Origin: Sporomusa malonica
Lineage (GTDB): Bacteria; Bacillota; Negativicutes; Sporomusales; Sporomusaceae
Reading direction: 5' to 3' (one strand)
DNA: 64,000 bases
Assembly (NCBI RefSeq): GCF_041428715.1
Contig: NZ_CP155572.1
Shown here: positions 1 through 9,600 of the stretch, one piece after another
Layout of the letters: each line of letters begins with the position of its first letter
Position numbering within the stretch: the first letter of the stretch is position 1
Translations under genes and position numbers: made by a program
The notes under the pieces: generated by a model
What the model was told of the DNA's origin: nothing
Databases searched by the model: none
Seen by the model: only the letters and a program-made list of their open reading frames with translations

Positions 1-138
1 ATTGGTGGCAACAGTGCTTTTTCCGACACCACCTTTGCCACTCATGACAACTATCTTGTATTTTACCTGTTGTAAAAAATGGTTGATTATCTGATTTTGC
101 GCTTCTAACTCATGATCGCTATTTGTGCTACACGACAT
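1..138 (-). CDS. Mrp/NBP35-family P-loop ATPase (partial, N-terminus only)
   Basis: Only the first 46 codons are in the window; the gene runs off the left edge. After a short polar leader with a cysteine near the start (MSCSTN), the segment contains the deviant Walker A motif SGKGGVGKST typical of Mrp/Nbp35/MinD ATPases. In this family the protein binds ATP and usually carries or transfers a 4Fe-4S cluster to apo-proteins in the cytoplasm. The start ATG at 138 has a GGAG-type site upstream (AAGGAGATG on the minus strand). It lies just downstream of a NifX-like gene on the same strand, a common pairing in anaerobes. Family assignment is secure from the P-loop; the exact role is not. Confidence 0.85.
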   Translation of the reverse strand, partial: MSCSTNSDHELEAQNQIINHFLQQVKYKIVVMSGKGGVGKSTVATN

Positions 139-171
139 TTAAAACATCTCCTTAAATTACCTTATTGGTGA

Positions 172-546
172 TTATTTGCCATGTCCCATTGCCCCAGGGC
201 TGTTAATTGAAGACAATTTGCCATCAAGGAAGGCTCTTAGTGCCTCATCTACAGTGCCGTTAAAATCACCGAAGGAATACATAGTGATGTTGGCGGCATC
301 TAAAAGTTTAAAGGCTTTAGGGCCAACATGACCAGTTATCAGCACACTGGCTTCCGTTTTTTCCAGGGATTGCCCTGCTTGGATGCCAGCTCCGTGGGCA
401 GCTTCGAGGTTTTGGGTGTTGGACAGAGAAGTCCAAGTGTCACTTTCTTGATCATAAAGGACGAAATAATCGGCTCGGCCAAAACGAGAATCGACTGCTG
501 CGTTGCGATTCTGGCCGTGTGAAGTAATGGCAATTTTCATATGCAT
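172..546 (-). CDS. NifX/NafY-like dinitrogenase iron-molybdenum cofactor domain protein
   Basis: A 124-residue single-domain protein of the dinitrogenase iron-molybdenum cofactor (NifB C-terminal/NifX/NafY) superfamily. The start MKIAITSHG, the FGRADYFVLYD segment and the central VLITGHVGPKAF stretch fit this ribonuclease-H-like fold. Stand-alone members are common in anaerobes beside Mrp/MinD ATPases and are thought to bind metal clusters; they do not by themselves imply nitrogen fixation, and no nif structural gene is in this window. It sits between the partial Mrp ATPase and the two ferredoxin-containing P-loop proteins, all on the minus strand, so it is probably part of the same metallocluster-handling operon. 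M3 (MKIAITS) is an alternative start. Confidence 0.85.
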   Translation of the reverse strand: MHMKIAITSHGQNRNAAVDSRFGRADYFVLYDQESDTWTSLSNTQNLEAAHGAGIQAGQSLEKTEASVLITGHVGPKAFKLLDAANITMYSFGDFNGTVDEALRAFLDGKLSSINSPGAMGHGK

Positions 547-626
547 TTTCCTCGCTTTCTATGGTTAATTTATATAAATAATGTATTTAGTGTGCGTACT
601 ATTTGGCATGAATGAAAATTAGAAGA

Positions 627-1544
627 CTATCGAAATGGATTAAGTTTTCGCTGTAAATAACCAAGCTTACTTTCGGTAACCCGAACGTCTAAGTACTTGG
701 CTAGGTTATGCCATAGGTTCGTCAGACTGTCTTTCACTTCAACATTTGGAATTTCCAACACGGTTTTACCGGACTGGACAGAGCAGCGAAATGCATCGCT
801 GTAGGGAACTTGTCCGACGATAGGAAGAGCTTTGCTGTTGCACCAGGCTATTAGGTCTTTGGTATTTTCCGGGTGAAGGGTGCTTTTGTTAATGCATACA
901 GCAAGAGGTAAGTTAAAATGAGTTACTAAATCAACCAAACGCATCAAATCATGCATGCTGGAGACAGAAGGTTCTACAACAGCCAATACTAAACTAGCAC
1001 CTGATAATGCCGCAATAGCTGGGCAGCCAATGCCTGGCGGACCATCAGTAATAATCAGTGGTAAATGTTTGGCTGTGGCAATTTTTTTCGCTTCTTGTCG
1101 GACTTTACTGACAAGCTTACCTGAGTTTTCAATAGCTAAACCAAGTTCGGCGTGAATCAAGCAGCCAAAACGTGTGTCAGATGAAAACCAGTTCCCAGCT
1201 CGTTTTTCTTGCATGCCAATAGCATGTTCAGGGCAGTTAAAGGCACATACACCACAACCCTCGCAGTTTAACGGCGTGGTAATGACACCGTCGGCAATGG
1301 CTCCGAATCGGCATAAGGCGGTGCATTTGCCGCAGTGAGTGCAGACTGTTTTATTGATCTGTGGTTCAAAACCAGCTTTGAATTCGTGGGTTTCGCGAAT
1401 GACAGCACCGCTAATCAAATGGAAGTTGGCAGCATCCACATCGCAGTCTATCATAATTTTTTTATGTGCTAAAAAGGCGAGCGCGGCACTAATACTGGTT
1501 TTTCCGGTGCCACCTTTGCCGCTGACAATGACCAATTCCTTCAT
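627..1544 (-). CDS. MinD-superfamily P-loop ATPase with inserted ferredoxin domain
   Basis: The protein begins MKELVIVSGKGGTGKTS, a deviant Walker A motif, and carries a two-cluster ferredoxin insertion around residues 65-105 (CTHCGKCTALC and CEGCGVCAFNCPEH), then the rest of the MinD/Mrp fold (TDGPPGIGCPA, Walker B region). This domain order is the MinD superfamily ATPase with inserted ferredoxin. I chose the ATG at 1544, not the longer in-frame start at 1580, because an AGGAGCG site lies about ten bases upstream and the P-loop begins at residue 8. The start overlaps the stop of the upstream paralog (TAATG), implying translational coupling. Likely an ATP-dependent Fe-S cluster handling pair; the partner or target is unknown. 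Confidence 0.85.
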   Translation of the reverse strand: MKELVIVSGKGGTGKTSISAALAFLAHKKIMIDCDVDAANFHLISGAVIRETHEFKAGFEPQINKTVCTHCGKCTALCRFGAIADGVITTPLNCEGCGVCAFNCPEHAIGMQEKRAGNWFSSDTRFGCLIHAELGLAIENSGKLVSKVRQEAKKIATAKHLPLIITDGPPGIGCPAIAALSGASLVLAVVEPSVSSMHDLMRLVDLVTHFNLPLAVCINKSTLHPENTKDLIAWCNSKALPIVGQVPYSDAFRCSVQSGKTVLEIPNVEVKDSLTNLWHNLAKYLDVRVTESKLGYLQRKLNPFR

Positions 1545-2392
1545 TAGATTGCGCTCCTGTCCGGGATAATTTGATGCCAAATCCTAGCGGCAATGTCCTG
1601 AAATTCATTAGGAATGAGTCCTGCAGCATATTGCTTGGCAAAGGAAAGACTGTGAGGAATCTTAGCTAATACAGGGATATGGCGGCTTTGGCATAAGGCT
1701 TCGATGCTATCATCACCAGTGCCTTGGTCACTTTTATTAATCACAACTCCTGTAGGTATATGTAACATTTGTGTAATATTCATGGCTAGTTCTAGGTCGT
1801 GCCTCCCAAAGAGAGTCGGCTCAGTCACTAGTATGCAAAAGTCGCTGTTTTTGACAGCAGTAACCATAGAACAGGAAGTACCGGGTGGACAATCGAGCAA
1901 GACATCACCGTTAAGGTTAGTAGCAACTTGTTTGATTGTTTTAATGAGAGGCACAGCGCTGGGGGCGCCAATCTTGAGAGTACCATTTAATAGGCGAATG
2001 CCAGGAGCAGTCGTGGACACTCCGTTGGTGACGATGCCAATAGGTTTTTGAGACTCGCTAATGGCACCATGCTGGCACGCGAGAATGCAGCCACCGCAAC
2101 TATGGCATAACTCGTCAAATAACAGGGCTGTTTTACCAGAGATCGCAATGGCATTAAATAAGCAAACAGCTGAGCAAGCCCCGCAGCCATTACACAAGTC
2201 GGTGATAATGTGCGGTATCATAACGTTGATCTCGCGCCCCGCTTCTTGCCACTTAGGTTTTAAAAACAAATGACAGTTCGGCTCTTCTACGTCGCAGTCG
2301 ATCAGGGTTATATCCAAATGTGTAGCAGCGAGCAGTAGGGCCAAAGTGGTTTTTCCGGTTCCGCCTTTGCCGCTGGCAATGCTAATATGCAT
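1544..2392 (-). CDS. MinD-superfamily P-loop ATPase with inserted ferredoxin domain (paralog)
   Basis: Paralog of the downstream gene: MHISIASGKGGTGKTTLA at the N-terminus, ferredoxin insertion with CNGCGACSAVC and CHSCGGCILACQHGA near residues 65-105, and LLDCPPGTSCSM as the Walker B/switch region. The start at 2392 is preferred over a 20-codon longer form because it is preceded by a strong GGAGG site and places the P-loop directly at the N-terminus. The two paralogs probably form a heterodimer, as tandem members of this family are commonly found in anaerobes. It is the first gene of the minus-strand unit whose upstream region (2400-2630) holds a long palindrome and operator-like motifs. Confidence 0.85.
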   Translation of the reverse strand: MHISIASGKGGTGKTTLALLLAATHLDITLIDCDVEEPNCHLFLKPKWQEAGREINVMIPHIITDLCNGCGACSAVCLFNAIAISGKTALLFDELCHSCGGCILACQHGAISESQKPIGIVTNGVSTTAPGIRLLNGTLKIGAPSAVPLIKTIKQVATNLNGDVLLDCPPGTSCSMVTAVKNSDFCILVTEPTLFGRHDLELAMNITQMLHIPTGVVINKSDQGTGDDSIEALCQSRHIPVLAKIPHSLSFAKQYAAGLIPNEFQDIAARIWHQIIPDRSAI

Positions 2393-2510
2393 CGGGTTCC
2401 TCCTTTCGTGTGGGTAATGAGGTGGGCTCATTCCACGCACCCTTTGGTCCATTACCTCATGGATCTATTCCATCTCCTCTAGATATAGGAATCACCTCCT
2501 TTTATGAAAA

Positions 2511-2525
2511 ATGAACTATATTTCA
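2511..2525. promoter_or_regulatory. Candidate operator half-site upstream of the P-loop ATPase operon
   Basis: ATGAACTATATTTCAA resembles the core ATGAAATATATTTCAT of the long palindrome at 2588-2625 and the two sites upstream of the DUF134 regulator. Its position between the regulator and the ATPase genes suits a regulatory site. Function is inferred from motif repetition only. Confidence 0.35.
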
Positions 2526-2587
2526 AAATCAAGATAAAAATATAGTTATGAAGCAGCGATGGATAGATATTGAGACCTCCTTTATCC

Positions 2588-2625
2588 TTGACTCAATTAT
2601 GAAATATATTTCATAATTGAGTCAA
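2588..2625. promoter_or_regulatory. Perfect 38-nt palindrome, candidate operator
   Basis: TTGACTCAATTATGAAATA is followed immediately by its exact reverse complement, giving a 38-base perfect dyad with no loop. It lies between the stop of the DUF134 regulator gene and the P-loop ATPase genes. No T-run fits a terminator for the minus-strand gene, so an operator is more likely. The core ATGAAATATATTTCAT recurs in degenerate form upstream of the regulator gene. Confidence 0.55.
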
Positions 2626-2631
2626 AAATTT

Positions 2632-3066
2632 TTAATCCTCATCACGGATGACAGTAGCGCTTTGGCAGGCAGGGCATATTAGATCATGGCAACGCTGTCC
2701 TGTACCGTGAGGTAAAGTCCACTTGTGACCGCAGGTCTGGCAAACAAAATGACGCAGACTAGTTTGACAACGGTGTGCGACGCGGAAGTTACCACCATCA
2801 ACCCGTAGGGCATAGCCTTGCCATAAAGCAGCAGCTATTTTTTGGTGTGCTTTATTTAGGATGCGGTGAAAGGTTGGGCGTGATACTCCCATGCGTTCAG
2901 CCGCAGCCGCCTGATCTAATAGCTCGATGTCTGCCAAGCGAATGGCTTCCATTTCTTCGATGTTTAATGTTATTTCTTCAAGATCGCGCAAGGGAACCCC
3001 GGCGGGTTTATAGTGTGTAACAGGTGGTAGTTTTTCGACTTTACGTTCTTTAGGTGGGCGCCCCAT
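2632..3066 (-). CDS. DUF134/UPF0251-family DNA-binding regulator with C-terminal zinc-ribbon-like tail
   Basis: 144 residues. The N-terminal MGRPPKERKVE and the segment LNIEEMEAIRLADIELLDQ are characteristic of the DUF134 (UPF0251) family, followed by a sigma-like HTH (AAERMGVSRPTFHRIL, about residues 55-75). The C-terminus holds paired cysteine motifs (CQTCG and CPAC) consistent with a small zinc ribbon. Members often sit beside MinD/NifX-type cluster genes in anaerobes, as here. The upstream region (3084-3120) contains two imperfect ATGAAN...TTCAT dyads and the downstream intergenic region a perfect one, so autoregulation and control of the ATPase operon are plausible. The effector is unknown. 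Confidence 0.8.
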   Translation of the reverse strand: MGRPPKERKVEKLPPVTHYKPAGVPLRDLEEITLNIEEMEAIRLADIELLDQAAAAERMGVSRPTFHRILNKAHQKIAAALWQGYALRVDGGNFRVAHRCQTSLRHFVCQTCGHKWTLPHGTGQRCHDLICPACQSATVIRDED

Positions 3067-3083
3067 GGTGCTCCTTTCAATTT

Positions 3084-3120
3084 ATGAGCAATATTTCATA
3101 ATGAATATACAACATTTCAT
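3084..3120. promoter_or_regulatory. Two candidate operator dyads upstream of the DUF134 regulator
   Basis: ATGAGCAATATTTCAT (3084-3099) and ATGAATATACAACATTTCAT (3101-3120) both keep the outer ATGA/TTCAT arms of the perfect palindrome at 2588-2625. They lie just upstream of the regulator start at 3066, which suits autoregulation. Confidence 0.45.
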
Positions 3121-3232
3121 AAAAAATGTCAAGGAAGTAGCCTGTAGGAGTTTAAGATATGCATTCCCCATGTTCTTAAAATAATAATTATTGCGGTGCT
3201 AATACTAATACAGCAAATTCTAAGGGGGGCCT

Positions 3233-3388
3233 ATGCCCACAATGGCTAATTATCCATCTAATGAACAAATTGCTGAAATGGTAAAGCAGTTAACCCAGGC
3301 CCGCATTGAGAATTGGCTGGGTGAAGTTGTCGGACACTGGCGCTGGTGGATTCTTGTGACATTATTTAAGTTTGAAAGAATGAGGTAG
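3233..3388 (+). CDS. Small hypothetical protein, possible truncated membrane protein
   Basis: A 51-codon ORF opening MPTMANYPSNEQIAEMVKQL and ending in HWRWWILVTLFKFERMR. A GGGGGG run lies a few bases upstream and could act as a ribosome binding site. The amphipathic front and the Trp-rich HWRWW stretch entering a hydrophobic run resemble the N-terminus of multi-pass proteins of the CBO0543 type, which would be about three times longer, so this may be a remnant ending after the first membrane entry. It is the only plus-strand ORF in this minus-strand block. I do not recognise a function. Confidence 0.4.
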   Translation: MPTMANYPSNEQIAEMVKQLTQARIENWLGEVVGHWRWWILVTLFKFERMR

Positions 3389-3398
3389 TTTTTATACT

Positions 3399-4841
3399 CT
3401 ACACCGGTATAGCGACTCGGAAAGTAGTTCCTTCATTTTCGATGGACTGGGCAGTAATCGTACCATTGTGTCGATTAACGATACTAGCACATATTGCTAG
3501 GCCTAAACCTGTGCCATTATCTTTTGTTGTATAAAATGGATTAAAAATATCTTTTAGTATCTCCTGAGGAATGCCGCAGCCAGTATCTGAAATAAGCAAT
3601 ATAATTTCCATACCGTTTAATTGTGTCTGTATGGTGAGAATACCACGTTTACTCATAGCTTCAATTGCGTTTCGGGAAAGATTTAGAACAAGTTGGATTA
3701 TTTCTTTATCGTTTATGAGGCAATTGGGTATTCGGGAATCCAATTGAAATTTTAACTCTATTCCTTGTTTTAATGCCTGCGCAGATAATAATGGATATAT
3801 TCCTTCAAGAAGGTGATTCAAATTACACAGTTTTTGTTGTGTAACTTTACTTTTTGCTAAGGAAAGGAAATCAGAAATAATACCCTCAACCCTCGCTAGT
3901 TCCTCTAATATTAATCTATATTGATCTTGTGTAGTAGTTGTAAGTTCCTTTTTTTGAAAATATTGCAAAAATCCTTTTATGACAGTTAAAGGATTTCTAA
4001 CCTCATGAGCAACACCGGCTGCCATTTGAGAAACCAGATTAAGCCGATCTAGTTTTGCAATTTCTTCCATTGCTTTTTCCTTATCTTTATATAAGTTTAG
4101 TATTGTATTAAGGACAGGGATTAGCTGCGGAAATTCTACCAGCTTATTCGGATTATAACTTCCATTTTTAACTTGATCAGCAAGTTCATGTAAAGCTTTC
4201 TCCATTCTCCCAAAAGCCCAGTGGATAATTAATAAGACACAAATCCATAGCAAAAAAATAAGACCTAAATATTTAAGAATCAAAAAATAATACTGTCTGT
4301 TTAAGTCATCCATTTTGTAGTTTGCCCACACATGTCCGATCAGCTGCCCACCATAGTATAGTGGATAATTTACTGCCATAAGCGGTTGCTCATCTCTAGT
4401 TACACCACTGTCTAAATATGCGATGTCCATTTTTTTTGTTTCATAAATTTTTAAAGATAACCGGTGAGCTTTGGCTCCGAGTATTTCAGAATTAAAAGGT
4501 GCAAGAGCGACGATGTTCAGTTCCGGGGAATAGTATCCCAAGCCAAAGGAGGGGTAATTCTTAGCAACTTCGTCAACAATTGGTTGAAGATGCCGATTTA
4601 ATGCTTTTCTCTTTTCTTCACTGGGACTATATAACATATCATCTGATTTTAACAACTGTTCATACGATGCGGGAATTCTTTGTTCCAAAGTAGTGGCAGC
4701 AGTAATTAGTTCTTGCTTTACTGCATATTGCAAAAGGGTATAAGTTCTATTAGCATTAACGAAGGCCCATAAGATTAGCGGTATAGAGACAACAATTGAT
4801 ACAATAATATATGTTCTCCGGTGAATCGAAGTGGGTAACAT
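3399..4841 (-). CDS. Membrane sensor histidine kinase
   Basis: 480 residues. One N-terminal membrane segment (about 10-30) and a second near 188-208 flank an extracytoplasmic sensor domain of about 155 residues. The cytoplasmic kinase core follows: H-box MAAGVAHEVRNPLTVIKGF (phospho-acceptor His in AHEVRNP), N-box LNLSRNAIEAM, G1 box SDTGCGIP and G2 box GTGLGLAI. A GGAGG site precedes the ATG at 4841. There is no response regulator beside it, so it is an orphan kinase in this window; its architecture is like sporulation-type or NtrB-like kinases of Firmicutes. The signal is unknown. Confidence 0.9.
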   Translation of the reverse strand: MLPTSIHRRTYIIVSIVVSIPLILWAFVNANRTYTLLQYAVKQELITAATTLEQRIPASYEQLLKSDDMLYSPSEEKRKALNRHLQPIVDEVAKNYPSFGLGYYSPELNIVALAPFNSEILGAKAHRLSLKIYETKKMDIAYLDSGVTRDEQPLMAVNYPLYYGGQLIGHVWANYKMDDLNRQYYFLILKYLGLIFLLWICVLLIIHWAFGRMEKALHELADQVKNGSYNPNKLVEFPQLIPVLNTILNLYKDKEKAMEEIAKLDRLNLVSQMAAGVAHEVRNPLTVIKGFLQYFQKKELTTTTQDQYRLILEELARVEGIISDFLSLAKSKVTQQKLCNLNHLLEGIYPLLSAQALKQGIELKFQLDSRIPNCLINDKEIIQLVLNLSRNAIEAMSKRGILTIQTQLNGMEIILLISDTGCGIPQEILKDIFNPFYTTKDNGTGLGLAICASIVNRHNGTITAQSIENEGTTFRVAIPV

Positions 4842-5014
4842 AGGATCCTCCTAGTAGTACTTAATTATTACTAATTACCACATTTTACTAATAAACCCTT
4901 CTTTCGTTTTACATTTATTTCAAAAAATAGATAAAATTTGAAAATCGTATAGAGTATCTTCTTTAAGGGGTGGATTGTATAGCAAATAAAAACATAAGAA
5001 CCCAGAAATACAAA

Positions 5015-5068
5015 AGTGGTACTGCTACAAGTATTAGGCAATCCTAATTACTTGTAAACAGTACCACT
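5015..5068 (-). terminator. Intrinsic terminator of thiC
   Basis: AGTGGTACTG (5015-5024) pairs with CAGTACCACT (5059-5068), with further pairing of ACAAGTA/TACTTGT and ATTAGG/CCTAAT inside. On the minus strand the hairpin is followed by TTTTGTATTTC. It lies directly downstream of the thiC stop. Confidence 0.75.
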
Positions 5069-5112
5069 CTTACTAGGCAGTGTTTGTATGCGGTCACATA
5101 TCCAACATATAG

Positions 5113-6411
5113 TTACATGATGCTCAAGTCTTCCCCATTAAGGATTTTCTTCATGTTCTTCATTGGGCACATCTTACCGCACATAGTACAAGTATCATCA
5201 CACTCAGGCTTAGACTCCTCACGGTATCTTTTTGCCTTTTCCGGGTCAATGGCTAGTTCAATCATGCGAGGAAAGTCTACATCGGCCCGGGCTGCACTCA
5301 TTTGGTTATCCCAATCGCGAGCACCGGGGATTCCTTTAGCAAGGTCAGCTGCATGGGCTGCAATCCGGGTGGCGATGATTCCTTCTTTCATATCATCTAG
5401 GTTTGGCAAGCGAAGATGTTCAGCTGGTGTTACATAGCAGAGGAAGTCTGCACCGTTAGAAGCAGCTATAGCACCGCCGATAGCGCTGGTAATATGATCA
5501 TAGCCAGGCGCAATATCGGTGACTAGTGGACCAAGTACATAAAATGGCGCGCCATGACACAGTCTTTTTTCTAACAACATATTGGCAGCAATTTCATTAA
5601 TGGCCATATGACCAGGGCCTTCGATCATGACTTGCACATTTCTGGCCCAAGCGCGCTTAGTTAATTCACCCATGGTAATAAGTTCCTCAATTTGTGCCGG
5701 ATCGGTTGAGTCGTGGATAGAACCAGGACGACAGGCATCGCCTAAACTTATTGTCACATCATATTTTTCACAGATATCCAGTAATCTATCATAATACTGA
5801 TAAAACGGGTTCTCCTGGTGATTTAGTTCCATCCAGGCAAATAGTATTGAGCCACCCCGGGACACAATATTGGTGAGCCGGGTGTTATTTTTGATTCGTT
5901 CAGCTGTTTTCTGGTTCATAGCACAATGAACGGTCATGAAGTCGACACCATCTTCAGCATGTCTTTCGACAACTGAAAAAAACTCATCAACTGTAATATC
6001 TTTTAAATCCTTATCAAGCATGCCCACGGCATCATACATCGGTACGGTACCAATCATTATCGGTGACATTTCGATGAGACTTCGCCGAAAATCCCTGGTT
6101 TTCCCATAACAGCTCAAGTCCATAATGGCTTCAGCTTTTAGGTCAATGGCTCTTTTGGCCTTTTCTAACTCAAGCTCGATATCATAGCAGTCTTTTGACA
6201 CACCTAAATTAACATTGACTTTGGTACGGAGTTTTTCGCCAACCCCTTTAGGACTGAGGCTGGTGTGATGGCGGTTTGCCGGGATGACAATCCTGCCGCT
6301 TGCCACTAGTTCGCGCAGCAACTCAAGGCCGATGTTTTCCTCCCTGGCTACGATACGCATTTGTTCAGTAATAATGCCTCGTTTGGCAGCATCCATTTGT
6401 GTAGTGTACAT
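5113..6411 (-). CDS. thiC: Phosphomethylpyrimidine synthase ThiC
   Basis: 432 residues, the usual length of the shorter clostridial-type ThiC. It is a radical SAM-like enzyme that converts aminoimidazole ribotide to hydroxymethylpyrimidine phosphate in thiamine synthesis. Recognisable blocks include VNVNLGVSKDC near residue 65, TVHCAMNQKT, SLGDACRPGSIHD and MIEGPGHMAINEI, with the C-terminal cysteine cluster CTMCGKMC that binds the 4Fe-4S cluster. A TPP riboswitch lies directly upstream on the same strand and a hairpin terminator downstream, so it is a monocistronic, thiamine-repressed gene. Assignment is secure. Confidence 0.97.
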   Translation of the reverse strand: MYTTQMDAAKRGIITEQMRIVAREENIGLELLRELVASGRIVIPANRHHTSLSPKGVGEKLRTKVNVNLGVSKDCYDIELELEKAKRAIDLKAEAIMDLSCYGKTRDFRRSLIEMSPIMIGTVPMYDAVGMLDKDLKDITVDEFFSVVERHAEDGVDFMTVHCAMNQKTAERIKNNTRLTNIVSRGGSILFAWMELNHQENPFYQYYDRLLDICEKYDVTISLGDACRPGSIHDSTDPAQIEELITMGELTKRAWARNVQVMIEGPGHMAINEIAANMLLEKRLCHGAPFYVLGPLVTDIAPGYDHITSAIGGAIAASNGADFLCYVTPAEHLRLPNLDDMKEGIIATRIAAHAADLAKGIPGARDWDNQMSAARADVDFPRMIELAIDPEKAKRYREESKPECDDTCTMCGKMCPMKNMKKILNGEDLSIM

Positions 6412-6493
6412 TAATATTTCCCCTTCCTTTTAATTATATTTTAGCTATAGGCAAGGGGGTACACACCGGCAAGCTCTAAGATTATTTGAAAAA

Positions 6494-6576
6494 AGCTTTC
6501 CTACGGTGGTACTAACCACATCAGGTTCAAGGGTTGGATTTTAATCCTCTCAGCCGTTTGGCACCCCTAGCTATAA
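6494..6576 (-). ncRNA. TPP riboswitch (THI element)
   Basis: Read on the minus strand, the element runs from TAGGGGTGCC through GGCTGAGAGG and ACCCTTGAACCTGATGTGG to GGTTAGTACCACCGTAGGAA. These are the conserved thi-box signatures: CTGAGA in the J3/2 region and ACCTGATCTGG-like in P4. It lies between thiC (start 6411) and pyc and must control thiC. Confidence 0.95.
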
Positions 6577-6619
6577 CTAATTAACATTGGTGAAGCTGTT
6601 TAATAGACAATACACTCAG

Positions 6620-9600
6620 CTACGCTTTTGCAGCTTTTAAGAGTTCAATTAATAGGTCGCCTGTTTGCACAGGGTCCTGTGGTTTTACATAGAGTTCTTT
6701 TATTATGCCGTCAAATGGCGCTTGAATGGTTGTTTCCATTTTCATAGCTTCAGTAACTACTAAGTGTTCGCCCTTTTTAACATAATCTCCTTTTTCGACC
6801 ATAACTTTTACAACTTTTCCTGTCATAGAAGCGCCGAGATGATTAGAATTGTCCTTTTCAGCTTTAATACGGGAAATGATCACTCTCTTAATATTTTTGT
6901 CTTTGACCGCAACCTCACGCGGTAAGCCATTAAGTTCAAAGTTGACGACCCGGGTGCCATCTGGAAGCGGGTCATCAATAGAAATAAGTTTAACTACAAG
7001 GGTTTTTCCCTCTTCAATGTCAACTCTGATTTCTTCCCTGAGTTTTAGGCCGTGGAAAAAGGTAGGTGTATTTAGAATAGACACATCACCATTGGAATTA
7101 ACGAAGTTTGCCCAATCGAGAAATACTTTCGGATACAGCGAGTAAGCCAGTATGTCACAGGTAGTTACAGGGCGCTGCAGTGTGTCTGCCAGAGTATCAC
7201 GGATTTCAGCAAAGTTAGCTGCCTCCAGTAGTTCACCAGGGCGTTTTCTCAATGGTTTTTTTCCTTTTAGAATAATGCGCTGCAATTCTTTCGGGAAGCC
7301 CTGGTAAGGCTGGCCGATTTGTCCGGAAAAAAACTCAACGACAGAGTTAGGGAAGTCCAAGGTATCTCCCATTTCATAGATGTCGTCTTCTGTCAGGTTG
7401 TTTTCGACCATGAACAAGGCCATATCGCCCACGATTTTGGAAGAGGGCGTTACCTTGACAATATCGCCAAACATATCATTTACCTGACGGTACATTTCTT
7501 TGACTTTATCCCACTGGCTTTCGAGCCCTAGTGATTTGGCTTGCTGCCTTAGATTACTATATTGCCCGCCAGGCATTTCGTGCTGATACACCTCAGCATT
7601 GGGGAAGAAGAGACTGCTCTCAAAATCCTTATAGTAGGCGCGTACATCTTCCCAGTAATGGGATAATTCGTTTAGTTTACGGATGTCCGCTTTAGGCTGT
7701 CGCGCATGGCCTTGCAAAGCATAATAGAGGGAATTTCCACTTGGCTGTGACGACATCCCAGACAAAGCGGCGATTGCTGTGTCGACAATGTCTACGCCGG
7801 CATCAATGGCCCGAGCGTATGAATAGATGCCATTGCCACTGGTATCGTGCATATGCAGGTGGATGGGGAGTTCTACAGTCTCTTTAAGCGCTGATATAAG
7901 TCTATATGCTGCCTCTGGCTTAAGCAAACCGGCCATATCTTTGATGCACAGGATATGGGCGCCAGCTTGCTCTATTTCTTTTGCCATATTCACATAATAT
8001 TTTAAATCATATTTTGTGCGGGCAGGATCAAGGATATCACCTGCATAGCATATAGCAACTTCAGCTACCTTACCAGAGCGCCGTACGGCGTCAATTGATA
8101 CAGTCATACCGGCAAGCCAGTTTAAGCTATCGAAGATGCGAAAAACGTCGATACCGGCCTCGGCGGCCTGTGCTATGAAGGCGCGGATTACGTTATCCGG
8201 ATAACTGGTATAGCCTACGGCATTGGAACCACGCAGCAGCATTTGAAATAAAAGATTGGGAGTCTGTTTTCTCAGGTCCGAAAGGCGCTGCCAGGGATCC
8301 TCTTTTAGGAATCTATAGGCGACATCAAACGTAGCGCCGCCCCACATCTCCAGTGAGAACAGATTAGGCAGCATATGGGCGGTAGGGGAAATCACATTTA
8401 CCATATCATGTGTTCGCATCCGCGTAGCCAGGAGGGATTGATGGGCATCGCGCAGCGTGGTATCTGTCAATAAAACCTCTTTTTGTTCCTTAATCCAGGC
8501 TACCAGGCCATCCGGCCCACGCTGATCGAGGATTTGTTTGGTACCGTCGGGCAATGGGCCTGCTGGCACTTGCGGGAGTCTAACTGGTGGAAAACTAGGT
8601 TTGGGGCGTTTGTCGAGTCCTTCAAAGCCATTAATAGTAATTTCAGCTAAGTAATTAAGCAGTTTAGTTCCCCTGTCCTGAGGCTGGGAGAATACGAAAA
8701 GTTCGGGAGATGTGTCGATAAAGGTGGTGAAATAGTTACCGCTGAGGAAGTCCTCATGGTTAACTACGTTATAGAGGAAGGGTATGTTAGATTTTATACC
8801 GCGGATGCGGAATTCATTGAGGCAGCGCTTCATTTTAGCAATAGAGCTTTTATGCGTGAGGCCCCAGGTAGAGACCTTGACAAGCAGCGAATCATAATAA
8901 GGTGTGATGACCGAACCAGCATACGCATTACCGGCGTCAAGCCGTACGCCAAAGCCGCCGCCGCTGCGGTATGCCGTTATTTTTCCTGTATCAGGCATGA
9001 AGTGGTTCGCTGGATCTTCAGTGGTTACCCGGCATTGAATGGCGTGACCATTGCAGGTAATGCATTCCTGGTTAGCAATACCAATATTGTCATCACTCAG
9101 GGGTGCACCATCGGCAATATGCAGTTGGGCTTGAACAATATCGATCCCTGTAATCATTTCGGTAATAGTGTGCTCTACCTGAATACGAGGATTAACTTCA
9201 ATGAAATAAAACTGCTGATCAGGTGTTACTAAAAATTCAACAGTACCAGCACTCACATAGCCGACAGCCTTCATCAATTTGACTGCCGCATTGCAGATCT
9301 CATGCCGGAGTTCTTCTGATAGTGAGATACTAGGCGCAATCTCGATCACCTTCTGGTGGCGGCGTTGAACAGAACAGTCTCTTTCATACAAATGTACGAC
9401 ATTACCATACTGGTCGCCGATGATTTGCACCTCGATATGTTTCGGGTCTTCGAGGAGGCGCTCAAGATAGATTTGGTCATCGCCAAAAGATGCCTTAGCT
9501 TCTGATTTGGCGCGATGATAGGACTCTTCTATGGAGGCTGCAGTGCGGACAATACGCATGCCCCGGCCACCGCCGCCTAAAATGGCCTTAATGATGAATG

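Noticed and set aside
172..546. Nitrogen fixation locus
   Set aside because: A NifX-like domain alone beside MinD-type ATPases is common outside diazotrophs; no nifHDK or nifENB is in the window.
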